A stretch of DNA of 64,000 nucleotides from Sipunculus nudus (lineage: Eukaryota > Annelida > Sipuncula > Golfingiida > Sipunculidae), in NCBI GenBank assembly GCA_026874595.1, contig CM049306.1:53104019-53168018 (forward strand). The letters run 5' to 3'. The position numbers and the translations under genes are program-made. Positions 49,455 to 61,570 of the stretch are shown piece after piece. Under the pieces are notes generated by a model. It did not search any database and was not told where the DNA came from. It saw only the letters and a list, made by a program, of their open reading frames with translations. The number at the start of each line of letters is the position of its first letter. Position 1 is the first letter of the stretch.

Positions 49455-49741
49455 CAATTTGGCCAAAAAAAAAGATATTGTTCTCAGACACTTTTTTTAA
49501 ATATCATTTTTTTACCTTTTTTTTGTATGTTTCAATAAAAATTTCATATTATCAGGGAAAAGCATGATAATAACATATTTTTTTTGCTAAACTGGTTAAA
49601 GCACTACATAAAAAAGGAAATCTTATCAATACTGTATTATTTTATCTTCTTGAAAGATGAAAATCAAATAAACATTTATGATGAGGGGGTTTAAAATTGA
49701 TGTGGGCATTGCCTGAGAACCATACCTTTTTTTTGGCCTTA
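49455..49741 (+). mobile_element. AGGCC MITE, copy 3
   Basis: GGCCAAAAAAAAAGATATTG at left and CATACCTTTTTTTTGGCCTT at right. The middle matches copies 2 and 5 in order, with a deletion after the TTATTTTATCTTCTTGAAAG block. Confidence 0.75.
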
Positions 49742-49813
49742 CCTAACATTCATTTTTTTCAGCTGCATAGCTTTAGAGTATTAAACTTAAAAGAAGTGTT
49801 ATATCACAATAAT

Positions 49814-50369
49814 AACTAGACTTCTTGTAACTGTCATGGGACAGTAATGGATCTCCACAGGTGATAATCACATTTTGGTCATGTGCTGAGTATGTGTGTA
49901 AAATTTGGTGTGAAAAAGTAGTAAGAGTCTTTAGTGAAATGTGCTTAAAAAAATGGGTGGGACGAACAGACTAAAGGGAAATAAAAAATGTTAATGTTCA
50001 GCAAAATTTGAACTCTGGTGGAAACATCAGTCTGAAAATAATTCTATTCAATACAGAATTCACTGAATTCACCTAGCTCCAAGCAAATCTTGCATATGAT
50101 TTGAAGGCTAAAGTGTTCTTGTTTACTGACGTATGTGAACAAAAGTGAAAAAGACCATTCTGGAGAGCAAAAAGTTGTTAAACAGAGGTGGCACCACCTC
50201 CAGGTTATAATCACATGTCAGTCATGTGCTGAGTAAGTCTGTAAAATTTGGTAAAGAAAGCAGCAAGGGTCTTAGAGATATGTATAAAAGAATGGGCGGG
50301 ACGGATAGACAAACGGACAGACATGGACCATTTTTAAATAGTCCTCCCTCCTACGGCAGGGGACCAATA
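49814..50369 (+). mobile_element. Element J1, two-unit tandem-core element
   Basis: The 5' end is AACTAGACTTCTTG followed by hairpin CTGTC-atgg-GACAG and ATCTCC. Two core units about 375-390 bp apart share GTTATAATCACAT, GTCATGTGCTGAGTA, GTAAAATTTGGT and GGGCGGGACGGA; a GGTGGCACCACC palindrome lies at 50187-50198. It ends with GACGGATAGACAAACGGACAGAC, an imperfect GTCC...GGAC hairpin (50341-50364) and AATAAGAATAATAAG. Confidence 0.65.
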
Positions 50370-50380
50370 AGAATAATAAG

Positions 50381-50484
50381 AACTAGACTTCTTGTTATTG
50401 TCATGGAACAGTCACGGATCCCCACCTACCCCCCCCCTAATTATTGCCAAAAAAATTTCTCCACCTATGGATAGGCGGAGATAA
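50381..50484 (+). mobile_element. Element J2, head-to-tail partial copy of J
   Basis: A second AACTAGACTTCTTG head begins 12 bases after J1. It passes after about 70 bp directly to a strong 3' hairpin (TCTCCaCCTAT-gg-ATAGGcGGAGA, 50458-50481) and TAA. Essentially the whole core is missing. Confidence 0.65.
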
Positions 50485-50632
50485 TTTTTTAAAACTTCAT
50501 TATTAACATGGGTAATTAGAAATGGGAATTCTGGAACATACACATATGACAAGGTGGGTTATGCCATGGACATAGCTTCACTTTTAAGAAACATAAACAC
50601 ATTTATAAACTGATATGTAAAGTACTACTCAC

Positions 50633-50753
50633 TTTTTTTGCAGAAACAGAGGACCAACCAGTCTATAAGACAACAGTAGCGGAATTTGCGCAGATAAAAA
50701 CGGCAGTCTTTATACTCCTTTTCTGATTTCTCATGTACTTCCACAGCGGACAT
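50633..50753 (-). other. Candidate ATG-bearing exon, unit 2 copy
   Basis: A minus-strand ATG at 50753 opens MSAVEVHEKSEKEYKDCRFY and continues 20 further codons to a donor-like GTGAGT at 50632-50627. The donor used in the unit 1 copy (CAAG/GTATGT) corresponds here to GCAAATTCCGC and is destroyed. The gene, if any, must therefore be spliced differently or this copy is dead. Unrecognised product. Confidence 0.25.
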
Positions 50754-50800
50754 ATTGAAACCGCAAATATAAACTTTCCACACAAGCACCTATACCTAAA

Positions 50801-53150
50801 CTATCCTTGTACAGTAGTGAACTTCCACACCAGAACCTGTGCACAACAGTTTCAGACATTACATATAAATCTTTGTCTTGTTTTCAGCAAAATCTTTTGC
50901 CAGTTGCCCTGATTTCAAAATTGGCTCAGAAAATCATCAGGGGTTTCATCAGCATGTTTTACAGCATGCAACAACCTTGGCAGAATTGTGGAGAACTTTG
51001 CATGAGCTCAGTTTAACTGTGTATCTGGGTTGGCCATGAATGATCCCTGGGGAGCAAGCACAAACTTTGAGATATTTCTGCAGGAGAGTCCATGAAAGCT
51101 TGTAAGTGATCGTAAGGCTCTCTAAATACCTGCAATCACCTGGTCATGTGGAACATCACAGCAGTCCAACCATCCATCTGCAAATCACTTATTTCTCATC
51201 AATACCAGACTATCACAGACATGTGATCAATGTATTATTCATCAGCTGATTTATAATCCTGAATGATACCCTCTTTACAATAGAAAGGGGGCATTCACTC
51301 CCAAAACATGGTCTCTTCCTCGTAAGTATATAAACCAGTAAAATTCCTTGCTCTGGTTTCACGATTTGATATTCAAGCCATTGGTACACCTTTCCTTTCT
51401 TATTTTCTTTCTATCCAACAGTTCCTCTATTTGTTTTGCACTATTAAATATCATACAATGATCCTGTCAAATTAATATTATCTTTATTATGCTTTGCAAA
51501 AACAGTCTCTTTTAGCAGCATAACAGGAGTTAATATATTCTTATACATAGTAAAAACAGATCTTCCAACCAACATTAACTAAAAATAAACCAAACAATCA
51601 TCCTCATTTGTTTCTGTATACTTTATCCATTAAATCTGATGACATCCAAATTCACTTTCTTATTATGCAAATAAATTTGCATATCACATGCATACTAGTT
51701 GTTGCAATACTTGTGCAATTTTTTGGGGAGTTGTGGTTTCATCTTCCATAGCACATCTGATTAGTGTAATAGAAAGCCGATTTTCCCCTGGCTGTGATCC
51801 TGTAATCCATATTGTTTGACAGACAGAGACACTAAGCCACAATAAGCTGGTGTGTACAGGTGCTTTGCCATCGATCAGTTCACTCTAGATCTAGTACATC
51901 CAGCACCACTAAACTTTGACGGCCACAGCTGATGAGTGCCATGTGCGGACAATACAGGTATCACCAGGCACTCTTACTAAGCCTGATGACAACGCTGCAC
52001 GCACTTTCATATAAACATATACTAATCAATGTGTACCCTATTTCATCGTAATATCTTTCACTTCCCATACAGCACACTGTTTCCCACCAACACCTGTGGT
52101 GCCTCCCACAAGTGGCTTAGGGCTACAGTATCGCACTTGGATGAATCACTGGAGAGAATACACCATAGGTTGGTGTGTGTTCTAAACTCTACATGAGCCA
52201 GTGGTCAGCCAGCCCTTTCAGAGCCAGTCAGTCTGAACGGGTGGTCACTTTAATGCAACTGTTGCTGTCAGTCATTCTGAACCATTGGGCATTAGAAATG
52301 ATCAATATTAAACAATGATTGGCACAATATACACAGGCTTCAATTAGATTCTGATCAATTACCAATCCAAACACATTGAATTATAAAGCTAAAATCACAA
52401 GGTCCCGCCTGGAAAACAGGCCAACATCAACATGACCCTGAATCAGGAGGGCGTGGAATGTGTCACTACAGTTCACACTGCTACTCCAATGTCCAGTTAT
52501 ACACAACACTGTGTGAGTTATTCATAGACTTCTCAGAATGCTTGATCACATAATTTCTTGCCATATTTTATTTAACTTACCATTCCAATTAATTATATAG
52601 AAAGATAGATTATAATTTGGATATTCTGAGAGATCTATATAACTGATATTTATTGATATCATTTCTATGTTTGTTTACATGTTTGTTTACAGTATTAAGT
52701 CAAGTGATAACTAATACACTCTTTTTATATTATGGTGCTTGATATTTGTTGTTTGTTACATTGATCAGTGACATAGTTGTGACAGATTGATATGTAAATC
52801 ATTGCCCACATAGTAATGGCAGTTCCAAACTGACATCACTACATTTATATACATTTATATGATATCACAGAAGGTGAAAAGAAGAGAAAACTTTTCTCAA
52901 CCTGAATCATTTTATATTTTCTCCACAATTTTTCCAAACTTTCTAATCTAATTAAAGGCTAAATATCAGTGAGCTTATACTCTAATGTAAATGATAGTTA
53001 CAGTCTCAACTGACCTCCCATTGTTATACCTTTCTGGTATTTCGGGCATTACCATTCTTGCAGCTTTTCTGAGCTATAGCCATTGGTACCACCAATGGAG
53101 CCTTAACAGGTGCTAGAAGGTTATCCATACTACTTCTGTCTATATCTACA
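50801..53150. other. Unannotated sequence
   Basis: AT-rich with some less biased patches (51780-52500). A 69-codon frame at 50807-51016 is unrecognised. No transposon ends seen. Confidence 0.4.
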
Positions 53151-53429
53151 AACAAGTGACCAAGGGGTCATGACGCTCAGCTGACCAGGAAGACATTGAC
53201 AAAAGTAATTTTATCATAAGAATGTCAAATTTGAATGAAATACTTTTTCCAAACTTGACCTTTTGTATAAAATCATCCAATATTCATTGGGGTACTATGG
53301 AGCTCTGTAGCATGAAGGATATGGGTAACAGACACCTATTTTCAAGGTTTACAAGATGACTTTTCAGGGGTCTCCCAGCATGTCAAAAAATAAAATTCTA
53401 GGTCCAGTTATTATGATTAGTGCCCTGTT

Positions 53430-53945
53430 AACAAATCCAAATGTTTATTCTGGGGGGTATTTCAAAGCCGCATAGGATGAAGGATATGGGTAACAGAGAT
53501 GTAATTTCAGGTGCACAAGGAGACTTTTCAGGGGCCTCCCAGCATATCAAGAAAGGAGATTCTAGGTCAAGTCATTATAATTTGTGCTCTGTTAAGAGAT
53601 GACCAAATCTTTATTCTGGGGAGTACTTCGGAGCCCCAGAGCATGAAGGATATGGGTAACAGGGACCTTATTTCGGGTTTCCATGTAGACCTTTTATGGG
53701 CTTCCCTGGAGGTGAGGACAGAAGATTCTAGGTCCAGTCATTATGATTTGTGCCCTGTTTACAGATGACCAAATGTTTATTCTGGGGGGTACTTCAGAGC
53801 CCCATAGCTCACAGAATATGGGTAACAGGGACCTTATTTCGGGTTTCCATGTAGACCTTTTATGGGCTTCCCTGGAGGTGAGGACAGAAGATTCTAGGTC
53901 CAGTCATTATGATTTGTGCCCTGTTTACAGATGACCAAATGTTTA
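53430..53945 (+). repeat. Shortened 166-bp core subunits of element B
   Basis: Three units lacking half of the normal core. The last two are identical for about 128 bp (from 53650 and from 53816), so this local duplication is recent. Confidence 0.8.
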
Positions 53946-55908
53946 AAGATCACAAAAGTAGAGAAAAAAAATCGTAAAAAATAAAAAATATAGGTGGCGC
54001 CACCAATCTCCAGAAATTGATGAAACACTCCATGATCAATATCCATGCAAAGAATCATGGTGATTAATGCATTAGTTGTTCAGATACTTGAGCTTTTGTA
54101 TAAAATTTTGCATTATTCTGGGGGGTACTTCTGAACCCCATTGCTCGAAGAATATCGGTCACAGTGACCTAATTTCAGGTTTACAAGGAGAATTTCCATA
54201 GACCTCCCAGGATTTCAAGTAAGAAGATTCCTGGTCTAGCGGTTACGATTTGTGCCCTGTTAACAGAGAGACGCCTGGATGGCAGGACGGACGATGGACA
54301 AAAGGTGATCCCTACAGCTCAGATGACTTTCAGTCAGTTGAGCTAAAAATTGAAAAAATACAGGTGGCGCCACCAGAATGCAGAAACTGATGAAACATTT
54401 CATGATCAATATCCATGCAAAGAATCATGGTGATCAATATAATAATTGTTCAGATACTTGAGCTTTTGTATCAAATTTTCCATTATTCTGGGGGGTACTT
54501 CGGAGCCCCATAGCTCAGAGGTTATGGGTAACAGAGACCTAATTTCAAGTTTTTAAGGAAACTTTTCATGGGCCTCTCAGCATGTCAAGAGAGAAGATTC
54601 TAGGTCCAGTTGTTACAATTTGTGCCATGTTAACAGATGACCGCATCTTATGAGGTCTCAAAAAAAGAGAAAAAAATTCGTAAAAATAAAAAAAATACAG
54701 GTGGCGCCACCATACTGCAGAAACTGATGACACATTCCATGATCAATATCCATGCAAAGAATCATGGTGATCACTGCACTAGTTGTTTAGATACTTGAGC
54801 TTTTGTATCAAATTGTCCATTATTCTGAGGGATACTTCAGATGACTTACAGTCAGCTGAGCTAAAAACACTTAATGGTCAATATCCATGCAAAGAATCAT
54901 GATGATCTCCGTATTAGTTGTTCAGATACTTCAGCTTTTGTATCAAATTGTCCATTATTCTGAGGGATACTTCAGAGTCCTATAGCTTGAAGGATATGGG
55001 CAACAGAGACCTAATTTCAAGTTTCCACAGGCACTCTTCATGGGCCTCCTTGCATGACAAGAATGAAGTTTCTAGGTCCAGTTGTTGCAATTTGTACCCT
55101 CTTGATAGATAACATGAGTGGCACCACCAGTCTGCAGGAACTGATGGAACATCTCATAATCAATATGTATGCCAAAAATCATGACCATCAGTGATGTAGT
55201 TATTGAGATATTGAAGTTTTTGTATGAAATTTTTGACTACTCTGGGGGGGTACTTTGGGGCCCCATAGCTCGAAGGATATGGGTAACAGAGACCTAATTT
55301 CTGGTTTCCATGGAGACTTTTCATAGGTCTTCTAGTGTGTTGAGAATGAAGATTCCAGTCGTAACTATTTGTGCCATGCTAACAGATGACAGCATCCTTA
55401 AAGATCTCAAAAATAGAGGAAAAAATCGTAAAAAATCGAACGATACAGGTGGCGCCAGCAGTCTGCAGGAACAGATGACACATCTCATGATCAATAGTTA
55501 TGCCACAAATCATGACCATCATTCAAGTAGTTAATGAGATATTGAAGTTTTTGTATGAAATTTTTTACTTTTCTTGGGGGTACTTTAGGGCTCCATAGCT
55601 CGAAGGATATGGGTAACAGAGACCTAATTTTGGTTTCCATGGAGACTTTTCATAGGTCTCTCAGTGTGTCGAGAATGAAGATTCTAGGTCCAGTCGTTAT
55701 GATTTGTGCCTCGTTAACAGATGACAGCATCCTTAAAGGTCTCAAAAATAGAGGAAAAAATCGTAAAAAATCAAACAATACAGGTGGCGCCACAAGTCTG
55801 CAGGAACTGATGGAACATTTCATAATCAATATGTATGCCAAAAATCATGACCATCAGTGATGTAGTTATTGAGATATTGAAGTTTTTGTATGAAATTTTT
55901 GACTACTC

Positions 55909-55924
55909 GGGGGGGGGGGGGGGG
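55909..55924 (+). repeat. Run of 16 G
   Basis: An expansion of the CTGGGGGGTACTTT site that other core units keep at about six G. Confidence 0.9.
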
Positions 55925-57061
55925 TACTTTGGGGCCCCATAGCTCGAAGGATATGGTTAACAGAGACCTAATTTCTGGTTTCCAAGGATATTTTTCATGG
56001 ACCTCTCAGTGTGTCAAGAATGATGATTCTAGGTCCAGTCGTTACGATTTGTGCCATGCTAACAGATGACAGCATCCTTAAAGGTCTCAAAAATAGAGGA
56101 AAAAATCGTAAAAAATCGAACAATAAAGGTGGCACCACCAGTCTGCAGGAAGTGATGACACATCTCATGATCAATAGTTATGCCACAAACATGACCATCA
56201 GTCAAGTAGTTAATGAGATATTGAAGTTTTTGTATGAAATTTTTTACTTTTCTTGGGGGTACTTTGGGGCTCCATAGCTCAAAGAATATGGGTAACAGAG
56301 ACCTAATTTCTGGTTTCCATAGAGACTTTTCATAGGTCTCTCAGTGTGTCAAGAATGAAGATTCTAGGTCCAGTCTTTACGATTTGTGCCTTGTTAACAG
56401 ATGTTTACATTTTGAAAGGTCTCAAAAATAGAGAAAAAAATTCCTAAAAAATTTAACGATACAGGTGGCGCCACCAGTCTGCAGGAAGTGATGGAACATC
56501 TCATGATCAATATGTATGACAAAAATCATGACCATCAGTCAAGTATTTAATGAGATATTGAAGTTTTTGTTTGAAATTTTTTACTTTTCTGGGGGGTAGT
56601 TTGGGGCCCCATAGCTGGAAGGATATGGGTAACAGAGACCTAATTTCTGGTTTCCATGGAGACTTTTCATAGGTCTCTCAGTGTGTCGAGAATGAAGATT
56701 CTAAGTCCAGTCATTACGATTTGTGCCTTGTTAACAGATGTTCACATTTTTAAAGGTCTCAAAAATAGAGAAAAAAATTCGTAAAAAATCGAAAAATACA
56801 GGTGGCGCCACCAGTCTTCAGGAACTGATGGAACCTCTCATGATCAATATGTATGCCAAAAATCATGACCATCAGTCAAGTAGTTAATGAGATATTGAAG
56901 TTTTTGTATGAAATTTTGGACTTTTCTGGGGGGTACTTTGGGGCCCCATAGCTCGAAGGATATGGGTAACAGAGACCTAATTTCTGGTTTCCAAGGAGAT
57001 TTTTCATGGACCTCCCAGGATGTCAAGTAAGAAGATTCCAGTTCTAGCGGTTACGATTTGT

Positions 57062-57120
57062 GCCTGGTTAACGGACAGACAGACGGACAGACGGACAGAC
57101 AGACAGACAGACGGACAAAG
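57062..57120 (+). repeat. GACA/GACG microsatellite of element B
   Basis: GGACAGACAGACGGACAGAC repeats just upstream of the last 3' hairpin. Confidence 0.9.
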
Positions 57121-57163
57121 AGTGATCGCTATAGCTCAGATGACTTTCAGTCAGCTGAGCTAA

Positions 57164-58346
57164 AAACCAGTACCCATTCACTCCTGGGTGGAGAGGGCTC
57201 ATCCTTCTGGTAAGGACCATGGCCAGGGGTCTTAGCAGGGAAAACAGTCAACATAAACATGATCCTACAACTTCATGGCTTAGGATACCCTTACTGTTTA
57301 CACCTTACTGAACAAAATCTGGGATTTAAGCTAAATAATGGACAATGTCCTGGTAAGATTATTTCCATCCCATATACCATCCCCATTTTCCATATGTCAG
57401 TGTGAGTCGGAGTTACTTGCTTTCAAACAGATGTATAGACATAAAGCTGAATCCATATCTAAATTCAAATCTCTCAAAAATCTTTTAAACTATCTTTTTG
57501 AAATAATTGTAAAACATACAAACAGAGATACAGAGACAAAAAAACAGAGAAAGACAGTGAGGGGGACATAGAAAAGGACTTTGCTGAGGTAGCAATTTTC
57601 TATGGTCAAGTTCCGTTGAGCATCAGCAAATGCAAGCTTGTTATCAATGGCAAGGTTTCTTAATATTTCCCCCAAGGGGAAGCAAAAATTTGCACTTGAG
57701 AATACTCAAGCAGACTTTAACTTGATTTGCCTTATACTCTTTACCTAATGTACCAGTATCGGATTAGTATTGTCCATAAGTACTGTAACTAAGCATCCTA
57801 ATTAGGTCAATTACAAGAGTTCTGGTATCAGCGTGGTTTTCTGAAAGTATTCCCTAAAGGAAGTCTGACCTCAGACTGACCATTTTAAGTGGTACCGGTC
57901 TATGAATATTTGTGTTTCTTTACGTTGCCCTTAAGATGCTACCTGATGCTACCTGTGATGTTACTTGTGGTTTTCCTGGAATTTTTAACAATTAATTTCA
58001 CTTTGTAGTTGACTTGTCTGTTAACATCATCCCTGTCTTACACTTGTCTTTGATAATCATGCAGGGTAAATTCTCTCATACATTCCCCTGGTGAAGTGTA
58101 TGACTATGATTGGTCCACAACAATTCAAATGGATATTTCTCCTGAAAAGACTGTCTGAATAAAGCTATATAACAATATTTAAATGAGACATCTTATTTGT
58201 TCTTCCTAAACCTGTCATATTTTCCCTTTTGTTTGATAAAATGTTAAAAGTTTGTATTTGATTTCCTCAAACAGATACAAGCTGGCATTCAAATAAGGTA
58301 TTATCCGTAACTTTATTCCTTTGACAACTTTTCAATCAGAAAATAC
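57164..58346. other. Unannotated sequence
   Basis: Nothing recognised. Small opposed frames near 57338-57675 have no known domain. Confidence 0.4.
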
Positions 58347-58945
58347 AACTAGAATGGAAAAACAGACATATGTCTCCCTTTCCTATGGACCACCCATCCC
58401 CAAATTTGAGGAAAAATACAGACAACTTCAAAAGTCACAGCATTCACAAATAATTTCTATTCAGGCCGATTTTACCTTGAAGATCAAGGTAACTGATTTT
58501 TGAGCACTTCTGAGATTTTGGTAGAAACATTTTAGTCAAATTTCATGAAAATAAACCAAGCTGTTTAAAAGTTATAGCATTCACATATTATCTTAATTCC
58601 AGGTGATTTGACCTTGAAGATCCATGTCAAGGTCACCAGTTTTCAAACTGATCAAAGAACTTGGTTGATACAATTAATGTTTCAAATTTGAGGGAAAAAA
58701 AATGTTATGAGGTTCATATTAAAGTTATATTTCGGCCAATTTGACCATGAGGATGAGGGTCAAGGTCACTAGTTTTACAACTTGGCTGAGATATTTGTAG
58801 AAACAATTCAAATTTAAAATTTCAATAAAAAATGTCCTGTCATTCAAAAGTTATTGCGTTCACAAGAAACAACATAGACAACGCCAGACGCTGACGATGA
58901 AAGACCGAACACTATGTGTCTCCCCCCTTTGTAGGGGAGACATAA
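58347..58945 (+). mobile_element. Element F, tandem-core element with GTCTCCC hairpin
   Basis: Begins AACTAGAATGG and contains the palindrome AGACATATGTCT followed by CCC. About three diverged core units of 130-150 bp repeat TTTTACCTTGAAGATCAAGG/ TTTGACCATGAGGATGAGGG, AAGGTCAC and AAAAGTTAT. The 3' end is a 9-bp perfect hairpin, TGTCTCCCC (58917) with GGGGAGACA (58934), then TAATAA. The head motif GTCTCCC reappears in the hairpin. Confidence 0.7.
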
Positions 58946-59678
58946 TAAGATCAGAAACAGAAATATGTGGACCATATATGATCGTTTCAACACCATCCAT
59001 TATATGAATATAAGGGGAACATACAAGCATTTTCAACATAATCAATATACAAGATATTCAAGGGACATGTTTAATGTGAAAATTTCAAGTATAAGGAGAG
59101 CTTTTTTTAAATTGTCCTATATGAGCTATTAAAAAGCTATTATTTTTTATTTTAAAAAATTTGAATAAAAAAAAATTAAAAAAGATGGGGAAAATAGGTA
59201 CAGAGTATATATGTATTCAATGTGTCATGTAAAGTATTAACTAAATACAACAAGCTTAGTTAGAGTCCACTTAATAACTCCTTAAGATGGGTGGTCCCTC
59301 TGGATGGTGGCTATATATACCAGAGGGAAAGTTATGATGTGACTAGGTTCTATCTGAGTACCTCTAGCTGTCTATATATACATAACCCGCATGACCTAGA
59401 CAGTGTCCAGTGTTTCCATTGGTGTGGGCCACAGCTAGACAAACAGAGAGGAGGGCGGTACAGGGCAGATACTTCTAACTAAAACATCTGTTCAAAACAT
59501 ATACACAAGCCTGGATGGCCACCAAAGCTATCTGCGGGAAATGGAACTATTCGCCTAAAGCTCAATAGGCACACCTGTGCAATCAGGCTCCTCCCAGGTA
59601 GGTGATGGACTGTTGGCCTGTGCTGCCATCTACACGTTGATTGTTAAACTACCAGAATGGATCAGCATACTACTTTGT
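58946..59678. other. Unannotated sequence
   Basis: A patch at 59280-59640 is less AT-rich and has a 63-codon frame (59291-59482) without recognisable domain. No repeat found. Confidence 0.4.
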
Positions 59679-59989
59679 TAGACCAAAAAAAAAAGGTGGA
59701 GTTCTCAGGCACCGCGCCCTTCAATTTTTACCCCCTGGCATAAACAATTTATTTTGATTTTCAATAGAATCTTTCCAATTTGAGTACCAGCCACTAGGAC
59801 ATTTCTTTCAAGAAGATAAATGAATACAATTTTGATCAGATTTCCTTTATGTAGTGTTTTTACCTGTTTATCAAAACAATTACTTTTGCCTAATCATGAC
59901 ATTTTTATCGAAGCATACAAAAAAAGGTAAAAAAAAAAAATCTTGCATACTGATATAAAAAAAAAATTCCTGACCTTTTTTTGGCCTTA
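59679..59989 (-). mobile_element. AGGCC MITE, copy 4
   Basis: Reverse-oriented full-length copy: GACCAAAAAAAAAAGGTGG at left, CTTTTTTTGGCCTTA at right, both next to TA. The interior is the reverse complement of copies 2 and 5 (TTTTTATCGAAGCATACAAA, TTATTTTGATTTTCAATAGA). Confidence 0.8.
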
Positions 59990-61570
59990 CTAACATTTTT
60001 TTTTTTTGCTCAAATACAGTGTTCTCGATATTTATTTAAACAACCTAAGAGTTTTTGTACTGTTTTTATATTCAAGACTAACTTTTTATAATGCATTATA
60101 AGAAATATATGGGACTGTACACATACGAGTGTTCCTACTGTTCCAAAGCAAAAGAACACTGGACTATTAATGTGCAAGCTATGTGCATTTTATAGATGAA
60201 CTCTGTATTTTTTCACTAAAGTTTAAAAAAATTATACTTTTTTTCTTAAATGTTTGAAACATTTATTTAACATTTATAAAATATAGCAGGGTTCTCCACA
60301 AATATTATAGACAGGCACAAAGAGTGGGTGGGCGAGGGAATGACGAGCTAAAATTTGAAACAATGTTATCAAGCTTTGCATAATTTCATCAATTTTTGCA
60401 TAATTTTTTCGCAGTTCAGTAAACTCTTTTGAAAAAGCCCAACCCTCACAGAAAGTTTATCCTCAATATCACTAAAACCCTGTGGAGCTGAATACCTAAG
60501 AATTTCATTAGATAACTGGAATGTACTGGACCATATGTGAATTGTATTCTTGTGAAGAAGGAACAAATGGGTTAATGTCCATGAAATTTCTAACACCATT
60601 CACTGATGATCATTAATATGTCAACCCTTGATAGAGCTGACTGTTTCAGATATGTTTAATATTATTTATTTGTTAAGAGGTGCCTCAGATATGCATTTAA
60701 ACAGGATCCTTATATGTGTACCATCAAAGACCAAACATGACTCCTCTCCACCAAGTGTCTTCCCCTAAAGAGTCTGGCATTGAATATGCTACATATACAC
60801 TAATGGTGCCATCTGTGGGCCATTACTGTAACAAGTTTAGTTGGACACCATGACAATTTAATTTCAAATGGCATAAACTGTAAATTTGTTTCAAGTCTTT
60901 CATCAAACAAAAAGATAAATGTGACAAATAAATAAAAATACCTGATTTAATTACAAGCTTTCGAGAATAAAAAAAAAATCCATTTAAATGCTTCCACGAT
61001 GCCTATTTAAAGTGCCTATACTTACCTTGTATACTCTTCAATTTTATTTTTTTTTCTGAAGTCATATATTAATTTATATCTTTATTAACATAAAGTTGGC
61101 AGTTTTTTTTCAACAAGATTTTAGTTGCTTATTCTTACAATTGTTCCATATTTTGACATAATACCTATGGTTCACAAACAAAGTTTATCATATTTTTATT
61201 AATTTTAGAGATGGCAAACTTGGGAAAACATAAAAGCCTACATACAATTACTTTTGCCAATCTTTGTTAAAAATTACTTTGTGTTTTCATATATTTATTA
61301 AGAGGAACATACTGCAGGACTCCAGTAAGAATAAATAGGAAGTATCACATTAACATGGTTCTATATATGGCCCCCAGATGGCAGCACTTAAGATATCCTT
61401 TCACAACAAACTAGGCAACAAAAATAGTTTGGAATATGATGGAGATGCAGATATATTAACTCAGATGATATTACATCAACAATCAGTTAAATATTTTGCC
61501 TTTTGTTTCATAAATCCCAAAATCAGGCATAAATGCAACTGAAATGTCATCCTTTTAAGTTAAGACCAAA
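59990..61570. other. Unannotated AT-rich sequence
   Basis: A 76-codon minus-strand frame at 60369-60599 is unrecognised. No repeat ends found. Confidence 0.4.

Larger units (their letters stand above)
48639..50800. repeat. Ancient tandem duplication, unit 2
   Basis: Partner of 44470-46000. It has been lengthened by an AGGCC MITE (49455-49741) and by the J elements (49814-50484). Subtracting these 958 bp leaves about 1.2 kb, close to the 1.5 kb of unit 1. Confidence 0.5.
53151..57163 (+). mobile_element. Element B, A-family concatemer with one head and three tails
   Basis: One 5' head (AACAAGTGACCAAGGGGTCA, then CGCTCAGCTGACC) at 53151 is followed by repeated core units of about 335-345 bp. 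Three 3' tails (CAGATGACTT.CAGTCAG.TGAGCTAA) end at 54346, 54864 and 57163. The first and last tails are preceded by a GACGGAC-type microsatellite; the middle tail is joined directly to core sequence. Core palindromes GGTGGCGCCACC occur at 53993, 54363, 54710, 56464 and 56801, with degenerate ones between. Every open frame here, including those of 60-101 codons, lies in core repeats and recurs between units. Confidence 0.8.

Noticed and set aside
53511-53934. Two frames ending with the same 45 or so residues
   Set aside because: They are the same frame in duplicated 166-bp core subunits of element B.
55310-56277. Three related frames of 74-101 codons
   Set aside because: Core-repeat frames of element B; each unit reproduces the same peptide with different ends.
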